Assembly (NCBI GenBank): GCA_964439595.1
Contig: CAYTOK010000012.1
Location: 11,365 to 75,364 of the forward strand
Length of the DNA: 64,000 bases
Direction: 5' to 3'
Source of the DNA: CAIJXB01 sp964439595
GTDB taxonomy: Bacteria > Chlamydiota > Chlamydiia > Chlamydiales > Rhabdochlamydiaceae
The notes under the pieces: model-generated
What the model saw: only the letters and a program-made list of their open reading frames with translations
Database searches by the model: none
Told to the model about the DNA's origin: nothing
Made by a program: the position numbers and the translations under genes
In this document: positions 9,486 through 18,852 of the stretch, piece after piece
How the letters are laid out: every line of letters begins with the position of its first letter
Numbering within the stretch: position 1 is the stretch's first letter

Positions 9486-9690
9486 AGATCAGAAGATGAC
9501 ATAGCGTGATTTTTTAATTTTTTACATATCGATTTCGATTTCAAAATTAACAAATCTTCTTTTTTTTGTCTCCCTGTTATTTTAAGCTCTTTTACAATAC
9601 AGGGTAGTTAACTTTAGAAAAAACTATAGCCGTTAAAAGATCCCTTGTATTAGTATCTCGAAGCCAGATGCAATTTTCAAGGAGGTCGAT

Positions 9691-10152
9691 ATGACATCAA
9701 TTATCACAAGCAATCTAATACAGATGCAAAGCTCATTCAATAAAACTATGGATCGAATGGGTGTTTTTTTAGACGAGCATCCAACCATCTATAAAGCGGC
9801 CCTTGTTGCCTGTCACCTCTTTAGAACCTATCCCATGTATGGCATGATGCTATATAGCCCAGTAGCTACCGGGACTCTTTTTTTAACCTCGTCCCTGCTT
9901 TATAGAGCTGCTGTAGAAAGATTCTGCATTTTCCGCTTTACCTTACCCTCTATGGCAGGAGGAGTCAGCCTTTGGATAGCAAAAGCTACTGTAACTTCCT
10001 TGCTTGCTCAGGGCTCTTTCTACTCTCTCGGAACTTTCCTCACAGGGTCTTTAGGGTTTTTGCCTCTTGTAGCTTATACAATTTTCATCTGTAAGACATC
10101 TCATGATGACATAGAAAACCTCTTAAAGAAAAAAAACTGTTGCTGCACATGA
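9691..10152 (+). CDS. Hypothetical small membrane protein
   Basis: Not recognised. The 153-residue protein has three or four hydrophobic segments (about residues 50-70, 85-105 and 110-135) after a hydrophilic N-terminus, and ends KKKNCCCT, a basic stretch followed by three cysteines that could be lipid-modified or disulphide-linked. A perfect Shine-Dalgarno AAGGAGGT lies 4 bp before the ATG, implying strong translation. Its TGA overlaps the ATG of the AMP-binding enzyme, so the two are co-translated. A bilobed hydrophobic region would also fit a chlamydial inclusion membrane protein, but the evidence is weak. Confidence 0.65.
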   Translation: MTSIITSNLIQMQSSFNKTMDRMGVFLDEHPTIYKAALVACHLFRTYPMYGMMLYSPVATGTLFLTSSLLYRAAVERFCIFRFTLPSMAGGVSLWIAKATVTSLLAQGSFYSLGTFLTGSLGFLPLVAYTIFICKTSHDDIENLLKKKNCCCT

Positions 10153-11486
10153 CAACATGGCTAACCACATTTTTTTCTTTACCCTTAGAATGTAAATTCC
10201 TTCCTGCTATTTTTCTTAAAGAGCAGACCCTTACCTATGAGGAATTTGATAGACAAGTTAATGCTACCGCAAAGTCCTTAAAAAAAGCAGGGATATCTGA
10301 GGGAATGAGAGTCGCTTTTGTAGGACAAAACTCCCTTCCTTGTATTTTAGTTATTCTAGCCCTGCTACAACTAGAGGCTAGCCCCTGTATTTTAAGCACT
10401 AGGATTCCAAAAGAAACAGTGCTTCCAAAAGCAAAAGAAGCCAGGGCATCCTTTTTGCTTGATCCCGACTCTTTTTCCATAGCAAGAATCGGATTTGAAG
10501 AAAAAACAAAACAGCATATTCTTCTATTTACATCAGGAAGTTCAGGAACTCCCAAAATAGCCTATCTTACTAAGGAACAGTTCTTAGCAAGCGCCAAAAG
10601 CTCCAGTATCTTACTTGACTTAGAGCAAAAAAAAAGTTGTTACCTTCTTTCTGTTCCTTTATTCCATGTAAGTGGTCTTAGCATTCTTTTTAGATGTTTT
10701 TCTATAGGAGCTTCTATAGCTTTAGAAGATAGTCCGCAAATCACTCATATTTCCCTGGTCCCCACCCAACTCCTACGGTTTATAAAAGAGGAAAAAAAGA
10801 ATTTTTATTCTAAGCTGCAGTGCCTTCTGCTAGGAGGAGCTCCTCTAGGAGAAGATCTTCTAAAAAAAGCTCTAGCAAATCATCTACCGCTAAGAACAAC
10901 CTACGGTATGACAGAAACCGCTTCCCAAATTACAATGTCCCACCCCTCTGATATACTTCTTCCTTTGCACCTTGGAAAACCTCTTCCCGGAAAAGAAATA
11001 CAACTTTCCAGGGAAAATGAAATTCTGGTAAAGGGAAACTCCCTTTTTTCTGGATATGACACAGAATCTGGACCTTTCCTACCCCTTTTAGAAGGAGGCT
11101 GGTTCGCAACTGGAGACCTCGGGTCTTTTAACAGCCAGGGTAACCTTGTATATAAAGGCAGAAAAGATAATCTCTTCATTTCTGGAGGAGAAAACATCTA
11201 CCCTGAAGAAATAGAAAAAGCGCTTACAAGCTTAACCGGCGTTTCTTTAGCTGCGGTTGTTCCTATAGAAGATCCAGAGTTTGGGGAAAGACCTTTAGCT
11301 TTTATTCAAACAGACTTGCCACTACTTAACAAAAAAGAACTTCAAGAAAAGCTTTCATCTTTACTTCCTAAATTCTGCATACCCATAGACTTTCTTCCCT
11401 TTCCGGTAAACACACCTCAAAATTTTAAAATGCAACGCAAAGAATTAAAACAATTAGCCACAGATCACTTTATTAATTGCAATTAA
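10149..11486 (+). CDS. menE: AMP-binding acyl-CoA synthetase family, MenE-like
   Basis: Adenylate-forming ligase that activates a carboxylic acid as acyl-AMP and transfers it to CoA; by size (445 residues) and motifs it is closest to o-succinylbenzoate-CoA ligase of menaquinone synthesis. Visible motifs: LLFTSGSSGTPK (P-loop-like), YGMTETASQ, TGDLGSFNSQGNLVYKGRKD and ISGGENIYPEEIE, then a final catalytic Lys region (NFKMQRKEL). I chose the ATG at 10149, which overlaps the upstream stop as ATGA, over an upstream TTG at 10140. No other men genes are in the window except possibly the thioesterase at 12841, so the substrate is uncertain; a fatty acid ligase is possible. Confidence 0.68.
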   Translation: MTTWLTTFFSLPLECKFLPAIFLKEQTLTYEEFDRQVNATAKSLKKAGISEGMRVAFVGQNSLPCILVILALLQLEASPCILSTRIPKETVLPKAKEARASFLLDPDSFSIARIGFEEKTKQHILLFTSGSSGTPKIAYLTKEQFLASAKSSSILLDLEQKKSCYLLSVPLFHVSGLSILFRCFSIGASIALEDSPQITHISLVPTQLLRFIKEEKKNFYSKLQCLLLGGAPLGEDLLKKALANHLPLRTTYGMTETASQITMSHPSDILLPLHLGKPLPGKEIQLSRENEILVKGNSLFSGYDTESGPFLPLLEGGWFATGDLGSFNSQGNLVYKGRKDNLFISGGENIYPEEIEKALTSLTGVSLAAVVPIEDPEFGERPLAFIQTDLPLLNKKELQEKLSSLLPKFCIPIDFLPFPVNTPQNFKMQRKELKQLATDHFINCN

Positions 11487-11543
11487 TAATTAACAATGTC
11501 AATATTTAATTATAAAAGCAACTAAGTTAAAAAGGATTATTTT

Positions 11544-12839
11544 ATGAGACTAAATAAAGCAATATATATAACATGCGCAATTACTAGCATAAGCTCTCTT
11601 TTAGCATACACAAGTCCACCCCAACTCCTTACAGTAAACACAACAAATGCGCAAACACCCTCTTTAATCCCTACAAAATCCCTACTCGATGCTCTTAGTA
11701 TCATTGGAGTTCCACTAAGCGACATAGAAAGCCTTCAAAGTACAGGAGAAGCAAATTCGAATATTGTTTCCCTTTTTACCGAGTATGCTAATAACTCTGA
11801 TAAAACTATCTATAACACCCTCTCTCAAGAACAAGCTAACGCCCTTATCCTTTTTGGGTTCAAGCTGAAAAACCAAAATAAAATTACAAGTAAGCCCTTG
11901 AACACCTTAATGGTTGCAGAAAAAAAGAGACTAGGTCTAAGCTCTGCCAATGTCAAAACACTTACCACTTTATCCCTTGCCTTAGAAGACAACCCATCCT
12001 ATGGGCTTACAGCTGATGATGTGAGTTTTGTAAGAGAAATGCTTCCGTTTATTGAGGAAAATCCCTTTGCCTTTGCTGATGTTCTAGGTTTGTTAATAAG
12101 AGCTTTCATAGTACAAGAAGACTCTGACACTCCTATTGACCCTACTGTAGACGATGACATAGAAATTGCTCTCACAAATGCAGCCCAAACACTAACAGAC
12201 TTAGATGATGACCAAATTGTGAATATCACAAATATTGCGAACACTTATCAAACAACAGAAGAATTTGATAATTCAGAATCTAATGTAGCAGATCTCAGCG
12301 CCGCTATGGCAATAGCTGCAATACCTTTTGGGGTATATGCCCTCTATCCCCTTATTGGGAGTGAAAATGTGTACGCGGTGGATAACATCACAAGAAACTA
12401 CGAAGGAAACTTCAACCGTGATTATGTGAATCGCTATAACGGAGAGGTAAACCGAAATAGAGGAGATTTTCCAAGAGCAGATGGAAGAAATCCAGAAAAC
12501 CGTGGCAATATAAATAACCGCGGACCAGTGGATCGAGGAGCTGCAGGCAGAGGACCGGCCGAGAGAGGAGCTGCAGGCAGAGGACCAGCCGAAAGAGGAG
12601 CTGCTGGCAACAGAGAGGCTGGTCGGGGTCCTAACAACGGGAACATCGGAAATAGAGGACAAAACGGAGGAAGGACAAGAAGCCTAGATAGGTCAAGAAT
12701 ACAAGGGGGAGGAGGGCAAAGGGCCGGTGGCAACAGAGCAAATGCCGGAAGAGCAAGTGGTAATAGAGCGGGGGGAGGCAGAGCAGGTGGTAATAGGGGT
12801 GGTGGAGGTAGAGCTGGAGGGGGCGGGGGTCGTAGATAG
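11544..12839 (+). CDS. Secreted protein with Arg/Gly/Asn-rich (RGG-type) C-terminal tail
   Basis: Not recognised as a known family. The 431-residue protein starts with a probable signal peptide (basic MRLNK, hydrophobic core to about residue 22) behind an AAGGA ribosome site. Residues 25-290 are a mostly helical, acidic domain. From about residue 290 the chain becomes extremely rich in Arg, Gly and Asn, with a 10-residue tandem repeat RGAAGRGPAE and a tail of RAGGN and RGGGG units. RGG tails bind RNA or drive phase separation in other proteins; here this is only inference. DNA of the tail is distinctly GC-richer than the surroundings. It converges on the thioesterase gene with a 1-bp gap. Confidence 0.72.
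   Translation: MRLNKAIYITCAITSISSLLAYTSPPQLLTVNTTNAQTPSLIPTKSLLDALSIIGVPLSDIESLQSTGEANSNIVSLFTEYANNSDKTIYNTLSQEQANALILFGFKLKNQNKITSKPLNTLMVAEKKRLGLSSANVKTLTTLSLALEDNPSYGLTADDVSFVREMLPFIEENPFAFADVLGLLIRAFIVQEDSDTPIDPTVDDDIEIALTNAAQTLTDLDDDQIVNITNIANTYQTTEEFDNSESNVADLSAAMAIAAIPFGVYALYPLIGSENVYAVDNITRNYEGNFNRDYVNRYNGEVNRNRGDFPRADGRNPENRGNINNRGPVDRGAAGRGPAERGAAGRGPAERGAAGNREAGRGPNNGNIGNRGQNGGRTRSLDRSRIQGGGGQRAGGNRANAGRASGNRAGGGRAGGNRGGGGRAGGGGGRR
12534..12611 (+). repeat. 30-bp tandem repeat encoding RGAAGRGPAE
   Basis: Two complete 30-bp in-frame copies (12534-12563 and 12564-12593) and a partial third, differing by a few silent changes, inside the gene for the RGG-rich secreted protein. Each copy encodes RGAAGRGPAE. 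Such in-frame minisatellites can change copy number without breaking the frame. Confidence 0.8.
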
Positions 12840-12840
12840 C

Positions 12841-13245
12841 TTACTTAGCAATCGACCTGAGTAAACCAACAAGCTTTTCGGGGATGACTGAAGACTTAGC
12901 ATCCCCCTTAAAAAGAAATGCATGCACCATTTTAGTTCTTCCTACAACAACTTCGTCAAAACTACGTGTAATCTCTGTTTCTATAGTAAAAGAGCGATCA
13001 GAAATCTTAGAAACTTTAAGAAAAAAAGAAAGGTCATCGCCCACTTGTATAGGCGCCTTGTAATCGGCTTCTGCATGAACAACAGGGAAAAGGTACCCCA
13101 AAGAAAGTAAGTAGGGCAAAGAATACTCGCTATCTTGTAAAAAGGTCTCAAATGCCTCTAAAGAATACTGTAGCATGGATCCAAAATAAATCACACCAGT
13201 TGCATCCGTATCCCTTAAAAAAACTTTTCTTTGATAGCGAAACAC
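12841..13245 (-). CDS. Hotdog-fold acyl-CoA thioesterase, YbgC/4HBT family
   Basis: Small thioesterase of 134 residues that hydrolyses an acyl-CoA. The N-terminus FLRDTDATGVIYFGSMLQY is the 4-hydroxybenzoyl-CoA thioesterase/YbgC signature, with the catalytic Asp in DTDATGVIYF, and the length is typical. The remaining sequence shows the hotdog strand pattern (KAPIQVGDDLSFFLKVSKI, then RSFTIETEIT). It lies tail-to-tail with the RGG-rich gene. DHNA-CoA thioesterases of menaquinone synthesis belong to the same superfamily, so with the MenE-like ligase nearby a role there is possible but not shown; general acyl-CoA turnover is equally likely. Confidence 0.78.
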   Translation of the reverse strand: MFRYQRKVFLRDTDATGVIYFGSMLQYSLEAFETFLQDSEYSLPYLLSLGYLFPVVHAEADYKAPIQVGDDLSFFLKVSKISDRSFTIETEITRSFDEVVVGRTKMVHAFLFKGDAKSSVIPEKLVGLLRSIAK

Positions 13246-13401
13246 GGCAACCTCTTTTTTGATTTTTTATAACACACTTATATTAAAGATATAAAAAAAA
13301 ATCAACATCCTATTTTTTCCTTTTCTTATTGCCCCATTGCATAAAACCCCCCCCTTTCTTATAATCTCATCCTTACCCGCACCTTGAGCTAGGAAGCATT
13401 C

Positions 13402-15411
13402 ATGGATAAAATAATTCACATGCCCGAAGAACCGTTTTGCTCTTCTACAGAAAAAGCTTACGACCTTCTCCTGCTAGGACAAACAGCGCTTTCCCAAAAA
13501 AAACTTGAAGAAGGGCTCTTCTTTTTTAAAGAAGCCTGTGAGCTTAAACCTGGCGATCCTAAACTATATTTTGAACAAGGACTTTCTCTATTCGACCTTG
13601 GATCAGAAGAAGGCTGTGAAAAAAACCTACTACTAGCTAATAAAAAATTTAAAATGGCAACATCCCTTCTTCCCGAGTACTTTGAAGCTTGGCAACTATG
13701 GGGGCTATCTCTATCTCACCTTGGGCAGTCCTACCAAGAAACTCACTATTTTTTTGAAGCAGAAGAAAAACTTATAAAAGCTCTAGATCTTACAAGCCAC
13801 TTAACCGAATCAGATTCTCTTTACGACCTTCACTTTGAGTATGGTAAAGTAAAAATGGCATTAGCTAAACGTTCAGGAGAAGCCTGTGACTGGCAAATTT
13901 CTTTAGAGGCTTTTGAAAAAGCCTCCAAATCCCCTAATCATAAAAACCTCGATTTTTGGAATCAATTCGGGCTGGCGTGTCTTGGACTAACTCTTTTAAT
14001 TAATGACACTAAAATATGCGTTAAAGCAATTCATTGTTTTAAACATGCCATCACACAAGACTCTTCAAATTACGATGGCTGGAGAAATCTTGCCAAAGCA
14101 ATGCAATTTCTTTATTACCGCACACATGATGAAGACCATTTTTCTCAAGCTAATGAATGCTTTGGAGCCTGTTCCCAGTTAAGACCCCTAGATCCTGCTC
14201 TTTGGCTCTTTTGGGCTCTTTTTTTACTAAAAAGCGGCAAAGCGACGCGAGATATAAAAAAACTACGATCCTGCCTAGAAAAAACACAAAAAGCTCATGC
14301 TTTAGACCCTCAGATAGCGGAATCTATCGCCTGCTGGGGAGAAGCTCTTTGTTTTGTGGGGAATTTGACTGAAGAGATAGAACTCATTTATGCTGGACAA
14401 AATAAAATTAGCGAAGCCTTGGAAATGCATTCCGAATCCCCTGAAATATGGCACTCTTTAGGCGAAAGCTTCAACTGTTTAGGTGCTTATTTTGAAGATA
14501 TTGACTACTACTACCAAGCTATTGAAAAATTCCAAACAGGACTTTCTATTGATAGATCTAAAAATGAGATTTGGTTTTCTATTGGAAAAGCCTATACTCT
14601 TATAGGAGATTCCCTATCTGACATTGAAACCTTAGAAAAATCTTTCCACTTTTACCGCAAAGCAATATCCCTATCTCCCTCTACTAGCTCTTACCATTTT
14701 GAGTATGCTTGCAGTTTAACTAAGGCAGGAGAACTCACTGGGGAAGAGCACACCCTAGAATGCGCTATTTTAGAGTTTGAAAAATCTCTTTACAGTCAAA
14801 AAAATGCGCTCTATTTACACCCGGAATGGCTCTTTGAATATGCTAAAGCACTTGACCTTTACGCAGAATTTTTTGAAGAAAAAAGCCACTACCATAAAGC
14901 CATTGAAATCCTCTCCCATGTCTTAATGATAGATCCTGATTTTCCTGGCATTCACTACCATTTAGCTCTAGTTCACTCCCATTTAGGAGAGCTGATAGAG
15001 GAAATCGATAGTTTTTACCGTGCCCTACACTTTTTTAAACTCGCCCTGAAACACGATGAAGAAAACGACGAAATCCTTTTAAATTTAGGCGTAACTTTAA
15101 TCAATATTTCTGAGCTCACAGAAAACTCCTCTGAAAGAGAAGTCTGCTATCAAGATGCCGAAATAAAATTAATACAAGCTGCTAAATCTGGCAATTTACA
15201 AGCATACTACCAACTAGCTTGTCTGTTCTCTTTAAAAGAAGATACCGATAGATCCATTCATTTTCTTTTAAAGGCAGAATCGTTCGACGCCTTGCCCTAT
15301 ACAGAAGAGCTTTTGGAAGACGAGTGGTTATCTTCTACGAGAGGTTCCAGTGCTTTCAAGGAACTCGTACATTACCTAGAAAAAAAAGAAACGCTCCAAG
15401 AAGACTCTTAA
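13402..15411 (+). CDS. Tetratricopeptide-repeat protein
   Basis: Large all-helical scaffold of 669 residues made of roughly a dozen and a half TPR-like 34-residue units from about residue 20 to the end. Typical unit features recur: small residues at positions 8 and 20 and Pro near 32 (for example LHPEWLFEYAKALDLYAEFF). Many units end in an Asp/Glu-rich helix turn. No signal peptide or membrane segment is visible, so it is probably cytoplasmic and binds other proteins. The start has AGGAAG 7 bp upstream. It precedes yidC by 78 bp and could be cotranscribed with yidC and dnaA. Partners are unknown; TPR proteins in this phylum include secretion chaperones. Confidence 0.82.
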   Translation: MDKIIHMPEEPFCSSTEKAYDLLLLGQTALSQKKLEEGLFFFKEACELKPGDPKLYFEQGLSLFDLGSEEGCEKNLLLANKKFKMATSLLPEYFEAWQLWGLSLSHLGQSYQETHYFFEAEEKLIKALDLTSHLTESDSLYDLHFEYGKVKMALAKRSGEACDWQISLEAFEKASKSPNHKNLDFWNQFGLACLGLTLLINDTKICVKAIHCFKHAITQDSSNYDGWRNLAKAMQFLYYRTHDEDHFSQANECFGACSQLRPLDPALWLFWALFLLKSGKATRDIKKLRSCLEKTQKAHALDPQIAESIACWGEALCFVGNLTEEIELIYAGQNKISEALEMHSESPEIWHSLGESFNCLGAYFEDIDYYYQAIEKFQTGLSIDRSKNEIWFSIGKAYTLIGDSLSDIETLEKSFHFYRKAISLSPSTSSYHFEYACSLTKAGELTGEEHTLECAILEFEKSLYSQKNALYLHPEWLFEYAKALDLYAEFFEEKSHYHKAIEILSHVLMIDPDFPGIHYHLALVHSHLGELIEEIDSFYRALHFFKLALKHDEENDEILLNLGVTLINISELTENSSEREVCYQDAEIKLIQAAKSGNLQAYYQLACLFSLKEDTDRSIHFLLKAESFDALPYTEELLEDEWLSSTRGSSAFKELVHYLEKKETLQEDS

Positions 15412-15489
15412 TTTTTTTTCATCTTAGGTTTTTATCCTTCCTTGTGATAGGATTACATATTTAATTTCATTTTTTAAGGACATTCTTAT

Positions 15490-17361
15490 ATGGATAAACG
15501 ATCCCTTCTTTTTATTCTTGCACTAAGTGCAAGTCTTTTTTTTGTCAATCAGTGGTTTGGCTCTAGCTCTAAACCAAAAGCGCCAGAACCTATAACTGCT
15601 ACTATAGAAACTACAGAAGAACCTTCAAGGCCCATACAACCTCCTTCTATTCCTTCTAAAGAAGAATTGTATGTTTTAGAAAACACCTTTCAACAAATTG
15701 TATTTTCTACAACAGGGGGGGCTATTTCCGAAATCAACCTTCCTTTTAAAACGCAAAAAAACTCTCAAAGTTTGATACTTCCCATTGAGTTCGATAGGAC
15801 AATGGAAAAAGACTATCCCTATAATGACTACTTTCCGGAAAAACCATTCCATGTTCTACAAAATAACGAAGACACTGTACAAGCTAGAGGGTCTTTAGGA
15901 GGATACTATCCTCTCTTACGCAGAAGTATCTTAGGGCCTAACGGCAGAATCCTTTCCCAAATTTCTCCTAGGTACTTTGCTTTTACTATCCTATCTGATG
16001 ATGGAACTCCTTTTCTTTTTAATGAACCTTTTCAAGTTACCCGCTTTCAAAAAGATCTTATCGAGTTTTCTTATAGTGACTCACTGCGCAAAATAACAAA
16101 AACATTTACCCTTTCTTCTGAAAACACCCCCTACTGCCTAGAGCTAGAAGTCAAAATAGAAGGAGACAGCAGAGGACTTTGGCTTACAACAGGAGTTCCA
16201 GAGGTAGAGTTAATTTCAGATAACTTCTCCCCTGCCCTTACCTATTTAATTCAAAAAACCCCCAAACAGCGCGTAGAATCTCTTTCCTTACCTAAGTCAC
16301 TCATGACGTATTCCTCTATTAGCCCAAGCTGGGTTAGTAACTCCAATGGGTTCTTAGGACTTATTGTAGAACCTCTTTCTGATATAGGGTCAGGATTCAA
16401 AGCGAACATGATAAAAGGAAGCTTGGCTCCCTCTAAGATTTCCCTCATTGACGCGCAAAACGACCTATATCCTGCGGATAAATATGCCGGGTATGAGTTC
16501 CTTATGCCGTTAAAGCCTATTTCCTCAAGTCCTTTAAAGTTTCGCATCTTTGCAGGACCTTACCAAGACAGTTTATTAAAAAATCTCGATTCCACTATTT
16601 CTCAAACTGAAAAAAATCCAGATTTTGCTGCTGCTATGAGCTTTCAGGGATGGTTTACGTTTATCTCTGAACCATTTGCTAAATTCCTTTTTCTTTTAAT
16701 GAAGTTTTTTTATCAAATAACACACTCTTGGGGATTTTCTATTATCCTTTTAACAGTAGCTCTTCGTGTTATGCTCTATCCTTTAAACGGCTGGTCCATT
16801 AAATCAACGTTAAAGATGCAACAAATTGCACCACAAATTTCAGCAATACAAGAAAAATATAAAAAAGAGCCTAAAAAAGCGCAGCTAGCGATTGTTGAGC
16901 TTTACAGGGAAAAAAAGGTGAACCCTTTATCCGGATGCCTTCCAATCCTAATCCAGATCCCCTTTCTTATCGGAATGTTTGACTTATTAAAATCTGTCTT
17001 CGAACTTAGAGGCGCAAGCTTTATTCCGGGCTGGATTAATAACTTAACAGCACCGGACGTAGTCTTCTCTTGGAACTACCCTATATTCTTTTTTGGAACT
17101 AGCCTTCACCTTTTGCCTATTTTACTTGGCGGCATTATGTATGTGCAACAGATGTTTTCTTCTCAAGCACCTAAAGATCCTAAACTCATGACAGACTCTC
17201 AAAAGCAACAAAAAATGATGGGCAACATCATGGTTGTCGTCTTTACTGTTATGTTTTACCATTTTCCTTCTGGATTAAACATCTACTGGCTATCTTCTAT
17301 GGCTCTTGGAATTTTACAGCAGTGGGTTACAAACAAACAATTAAAACTAAAAAAGACATAA
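15490..17361 (+). CDS. yidC: Membrane protein insertase YidC
   Basis: YidC inserts and folds inner-membrane proteins, alone or with Sec. The 623-residue protein has the Gram-negative layout: an N-terminal membrane anchor (LLFILALSASLFFVNQWF), a large periplasmic beta domain (about residues 60-360), and a conserved C-terminal module starting near 410 with WGFSIILLTVALRVMLYPL, the positively charged helical hairpin (KMQQIAPQISAIQEKYKKEP) and NPLSGCLPILIQIPFLIGMF. The last helix pair ends FYHFPSGLNIYWLSSMALG. An AAGGA ribosome site precedes the ATG. dnaA follows after 6 bp, as CT251 and CT250 are neighbours in Chlamydia trachomatis. Confidence 0.95.
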   Translation: MDKRSLLFILALSASLFFVNQWFGSSSKPKAPEPITATIETTEEPSRPIQPPSIPSKEELYVLENTFQQIVFSTTGGAISEINLPFKTQKNSQSLILPIEFDRTMEKDYPYNDYFPEKPFHVLQNNEDTVQARGSLGGYYPLLRRSILGPNGRILSQISPRYFAFTILSDDGTPFLFNEPFQVTRFQKDLIEFSYSDSLRKITKTFTLSSENTPYCLELEVKIEGDSRGLWLTTGVPEVELISDNFSPALTYLIQKTPKQRVESLSLPKSLMTYSSISPSWVSNSNGFLGLIVEPLSDIGSGFKANMIKGSLAPSKISLIDAQNDLYPADKYAGYEFLMPLKPISSSPLKFRIFAGPYQDSLLKNLDSTISQTEKNPDFAAAMSFQGWFTFISEPFAKFLFLLMKFFYQITHSWGFSIILLTVALRVMLYPLNGWSIKSTLKMQQIAPQISAIQEKYKKEPKKAQLAIVELYREKKVNPLSGCLPILIQIPFLIGMFDLLKSVFELRGASFIPGWINNLTAPDVVFSWNYPIFFFGTSLHLLPILLGGIMYVQQMFSSQAPKDPKLMTDSQKQQKMMGNIMVVVFTVMFYHFPSGLNIYWLSSMALGILQQWVTNKQLKLKKT

Positions 17362-17367
17362 CACCTA

Positions 17368-18693
17368 ATGCAAGCATGGGAACACTTTTTAGATGATCTA
17401 AAAATACAATTAGGGAGCGAAGTTATTCAAAAATGGCTTCGCCCCCTAAAAATAGTGCACTTCGATGCGTGTAATCTATACTTGGAAGCAGAGACAAATT
17501 TTCAAGTAGAGTGGTTTGAAGAGCACATAAGACCCCTTGCTAAAAAAAAATTCCTCAACAACAACTTCCATTCCATCAAAGTTCACATCAGCTGCCAGGA
17601 CCAGTCAGCTCTTAAAACTACAAAAGAGCCAAAAAATGTAGAGCCCATCGCTCCTACTTTCACTCTTATCAAAGATCAAATAAGCCCTCTATACACAATA
17701 GATAATTTCATCTTTAATAAAGAAAACACTATCCTCCTAGAATTAATAAAAAAAGCAGCTCTAGCTAAGGAACCTCTATTTAACCCCATCTTCCTATCTG
17801 GAGGCCCCTGCTGTGGAAAAACACACCTTTTACAGGCCTTCACCAAAGAACTGGAAAAACAAAACAAGCATGTTTTATATGTAAAAGCAGAAACATTCAC
17901 AGAAAATGTCATAAATGCTATCCGTAGTGGTAATATGCAAGAATTTCGCAAAGCACATCGCCATATAGACGCTCTTGTTATAGACGATATTCAACACTTA
18001 GCAAAAAAACTAGCCACACAAGAAGAATTTTTTCACACTTTTAATGCTCTTCAATCTGAAGGCAAACAAATTGTTTTAAGCGCTAATGTCCCTCCTTCTC
18101 TTTTAGAAAATATAGAACCAAGACTCATTAGTCGTTTTGAGTGGGGATTATCTCTACCCATTGCCAAGTTAGAAAAATCTGACCTATTACTTATGATAAA
18201 ACATCGCAGTAAGGAGTTGGGACTATCTCTTTCGGAGCCTTGTCTTATTTTTTTATTAGATAGTTTTCACTTAAGCTTAAAATCTCTCCATAGATCTTTA
18301 GAAGCCCTCTGTCTTCGAGTTACTACAAAAACACATATCACCCCCGAAGTTATTAAAAAACTCCTTAAAGACCTTCTACAAGAAGAAGCAAAGGGAGTTC
18401 TTACTCCCTCTAAAATTGCAACTCACGTAGCTAATTTCTATGGAATTCCCCCTAAAGACATCGTAGGAAAGTCGCAGACAAAAGAATGTGTCCTACCTAG
18501 GCAAATAGCCATGTTTCTTTGTAGAAAAGAGTTAAAAATGCCTTTTGCGATAATAGGCGAATATTTTGATAGAGATCACTCTACAGTCATGTCCAGCATA
18601 AAAATCATAGAAGAAAAAACAAAAAATAAAGACTCTGCCATACTTACTACTTTAGTAGCTTTACAACAAAAAATAGAAGAGCCTCTATACTAA
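17368..18693 (+). CDS. dnaA: Chromosomal replication initiator DnaA
   Basis: DnaA binds DnaA boxes and melts the origin in an ATP-dependent way. In 441 residues the domains appear in order: N-terminal domain I (WEHFLDDLKIQLGSEVIQKWLRPL), a short linker, the AAA+ domain with Walker A GGPCCGKTHLL near residue 150 and Walker B ALVIDDIQHLA near 205, and the C-terminal box-binding domain IV with CVLPRQIAMFLCRKELK and FDRDHSTVMSSI. The Walker A carries Cys where most DnaA have Gly (GGxGxGKTH). Chlamydiae commonly have two dnaA paralogues; this one sits with yidC. No cluster of DnaA boxes was found nearby, so no origin is proposed. An 8-bp hairpin (AAATTTCT/AGAAATTT) overlaps the stop. Confidence 0.93.
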   Translation: MQAWEHFLDDLKIQLGSEVIQKWLRPLKIVHFDACNLYLEAETNFQVEWFEEHIRPLAKKKFLNNNFHSIKVHISCQDQSALKTTKEPKNVEPIAPTFTLIKDQISPLYTIDNFIFNKENTILLELIKKAALAKEPLFNPIFLSGGPCCGKTHLLQAFTKELEKQNKHVLYVKAETFTENVINAIRSGNMQEFRKAHRHIDALVIDDIQHLAKKLATQEEFFHTFNALQSEGKQIVLSANVPPSLLENIEPRLISRFEWGLSLPIAKLEKSDLLLMIKHRSKELGLSLSEPCLIFLLDSFHLSLKSLHRSLEALCLRVTTKTHITPEVIKKLLKDLLQEEAKGVLTPSKIATHVANFYGIPPKDIVGKSQTKECVLPRQIAMFLCRKELKMPFAIIGEYFDRDHSTVMSSIKIIEEKTKNKDSAILTTLVALQQKIEEPLY

Positions 18694-18852
18694 ATTTCTA
18701 GCTCAGAAATTTGCCCTGATTTAGTAAAAAAAATACTGTCAAATGTTGTGTTTTGGGATCGTAAGCATATTCCTTGTCGGTAATTAATTAACCTAAAAAC
18801 AGCTAAAACTACAGCAGAATTTTTTAAATAAATCCACTTCCCTTACCTTCGT

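Noticed and set aside
12273..12733. Open frames on the minus strand across the RGG-rich region
   Set aside because: GC-rich repeat coding naturally opens the opposite frames; products are Ser/Pro low-complexity with no start context.
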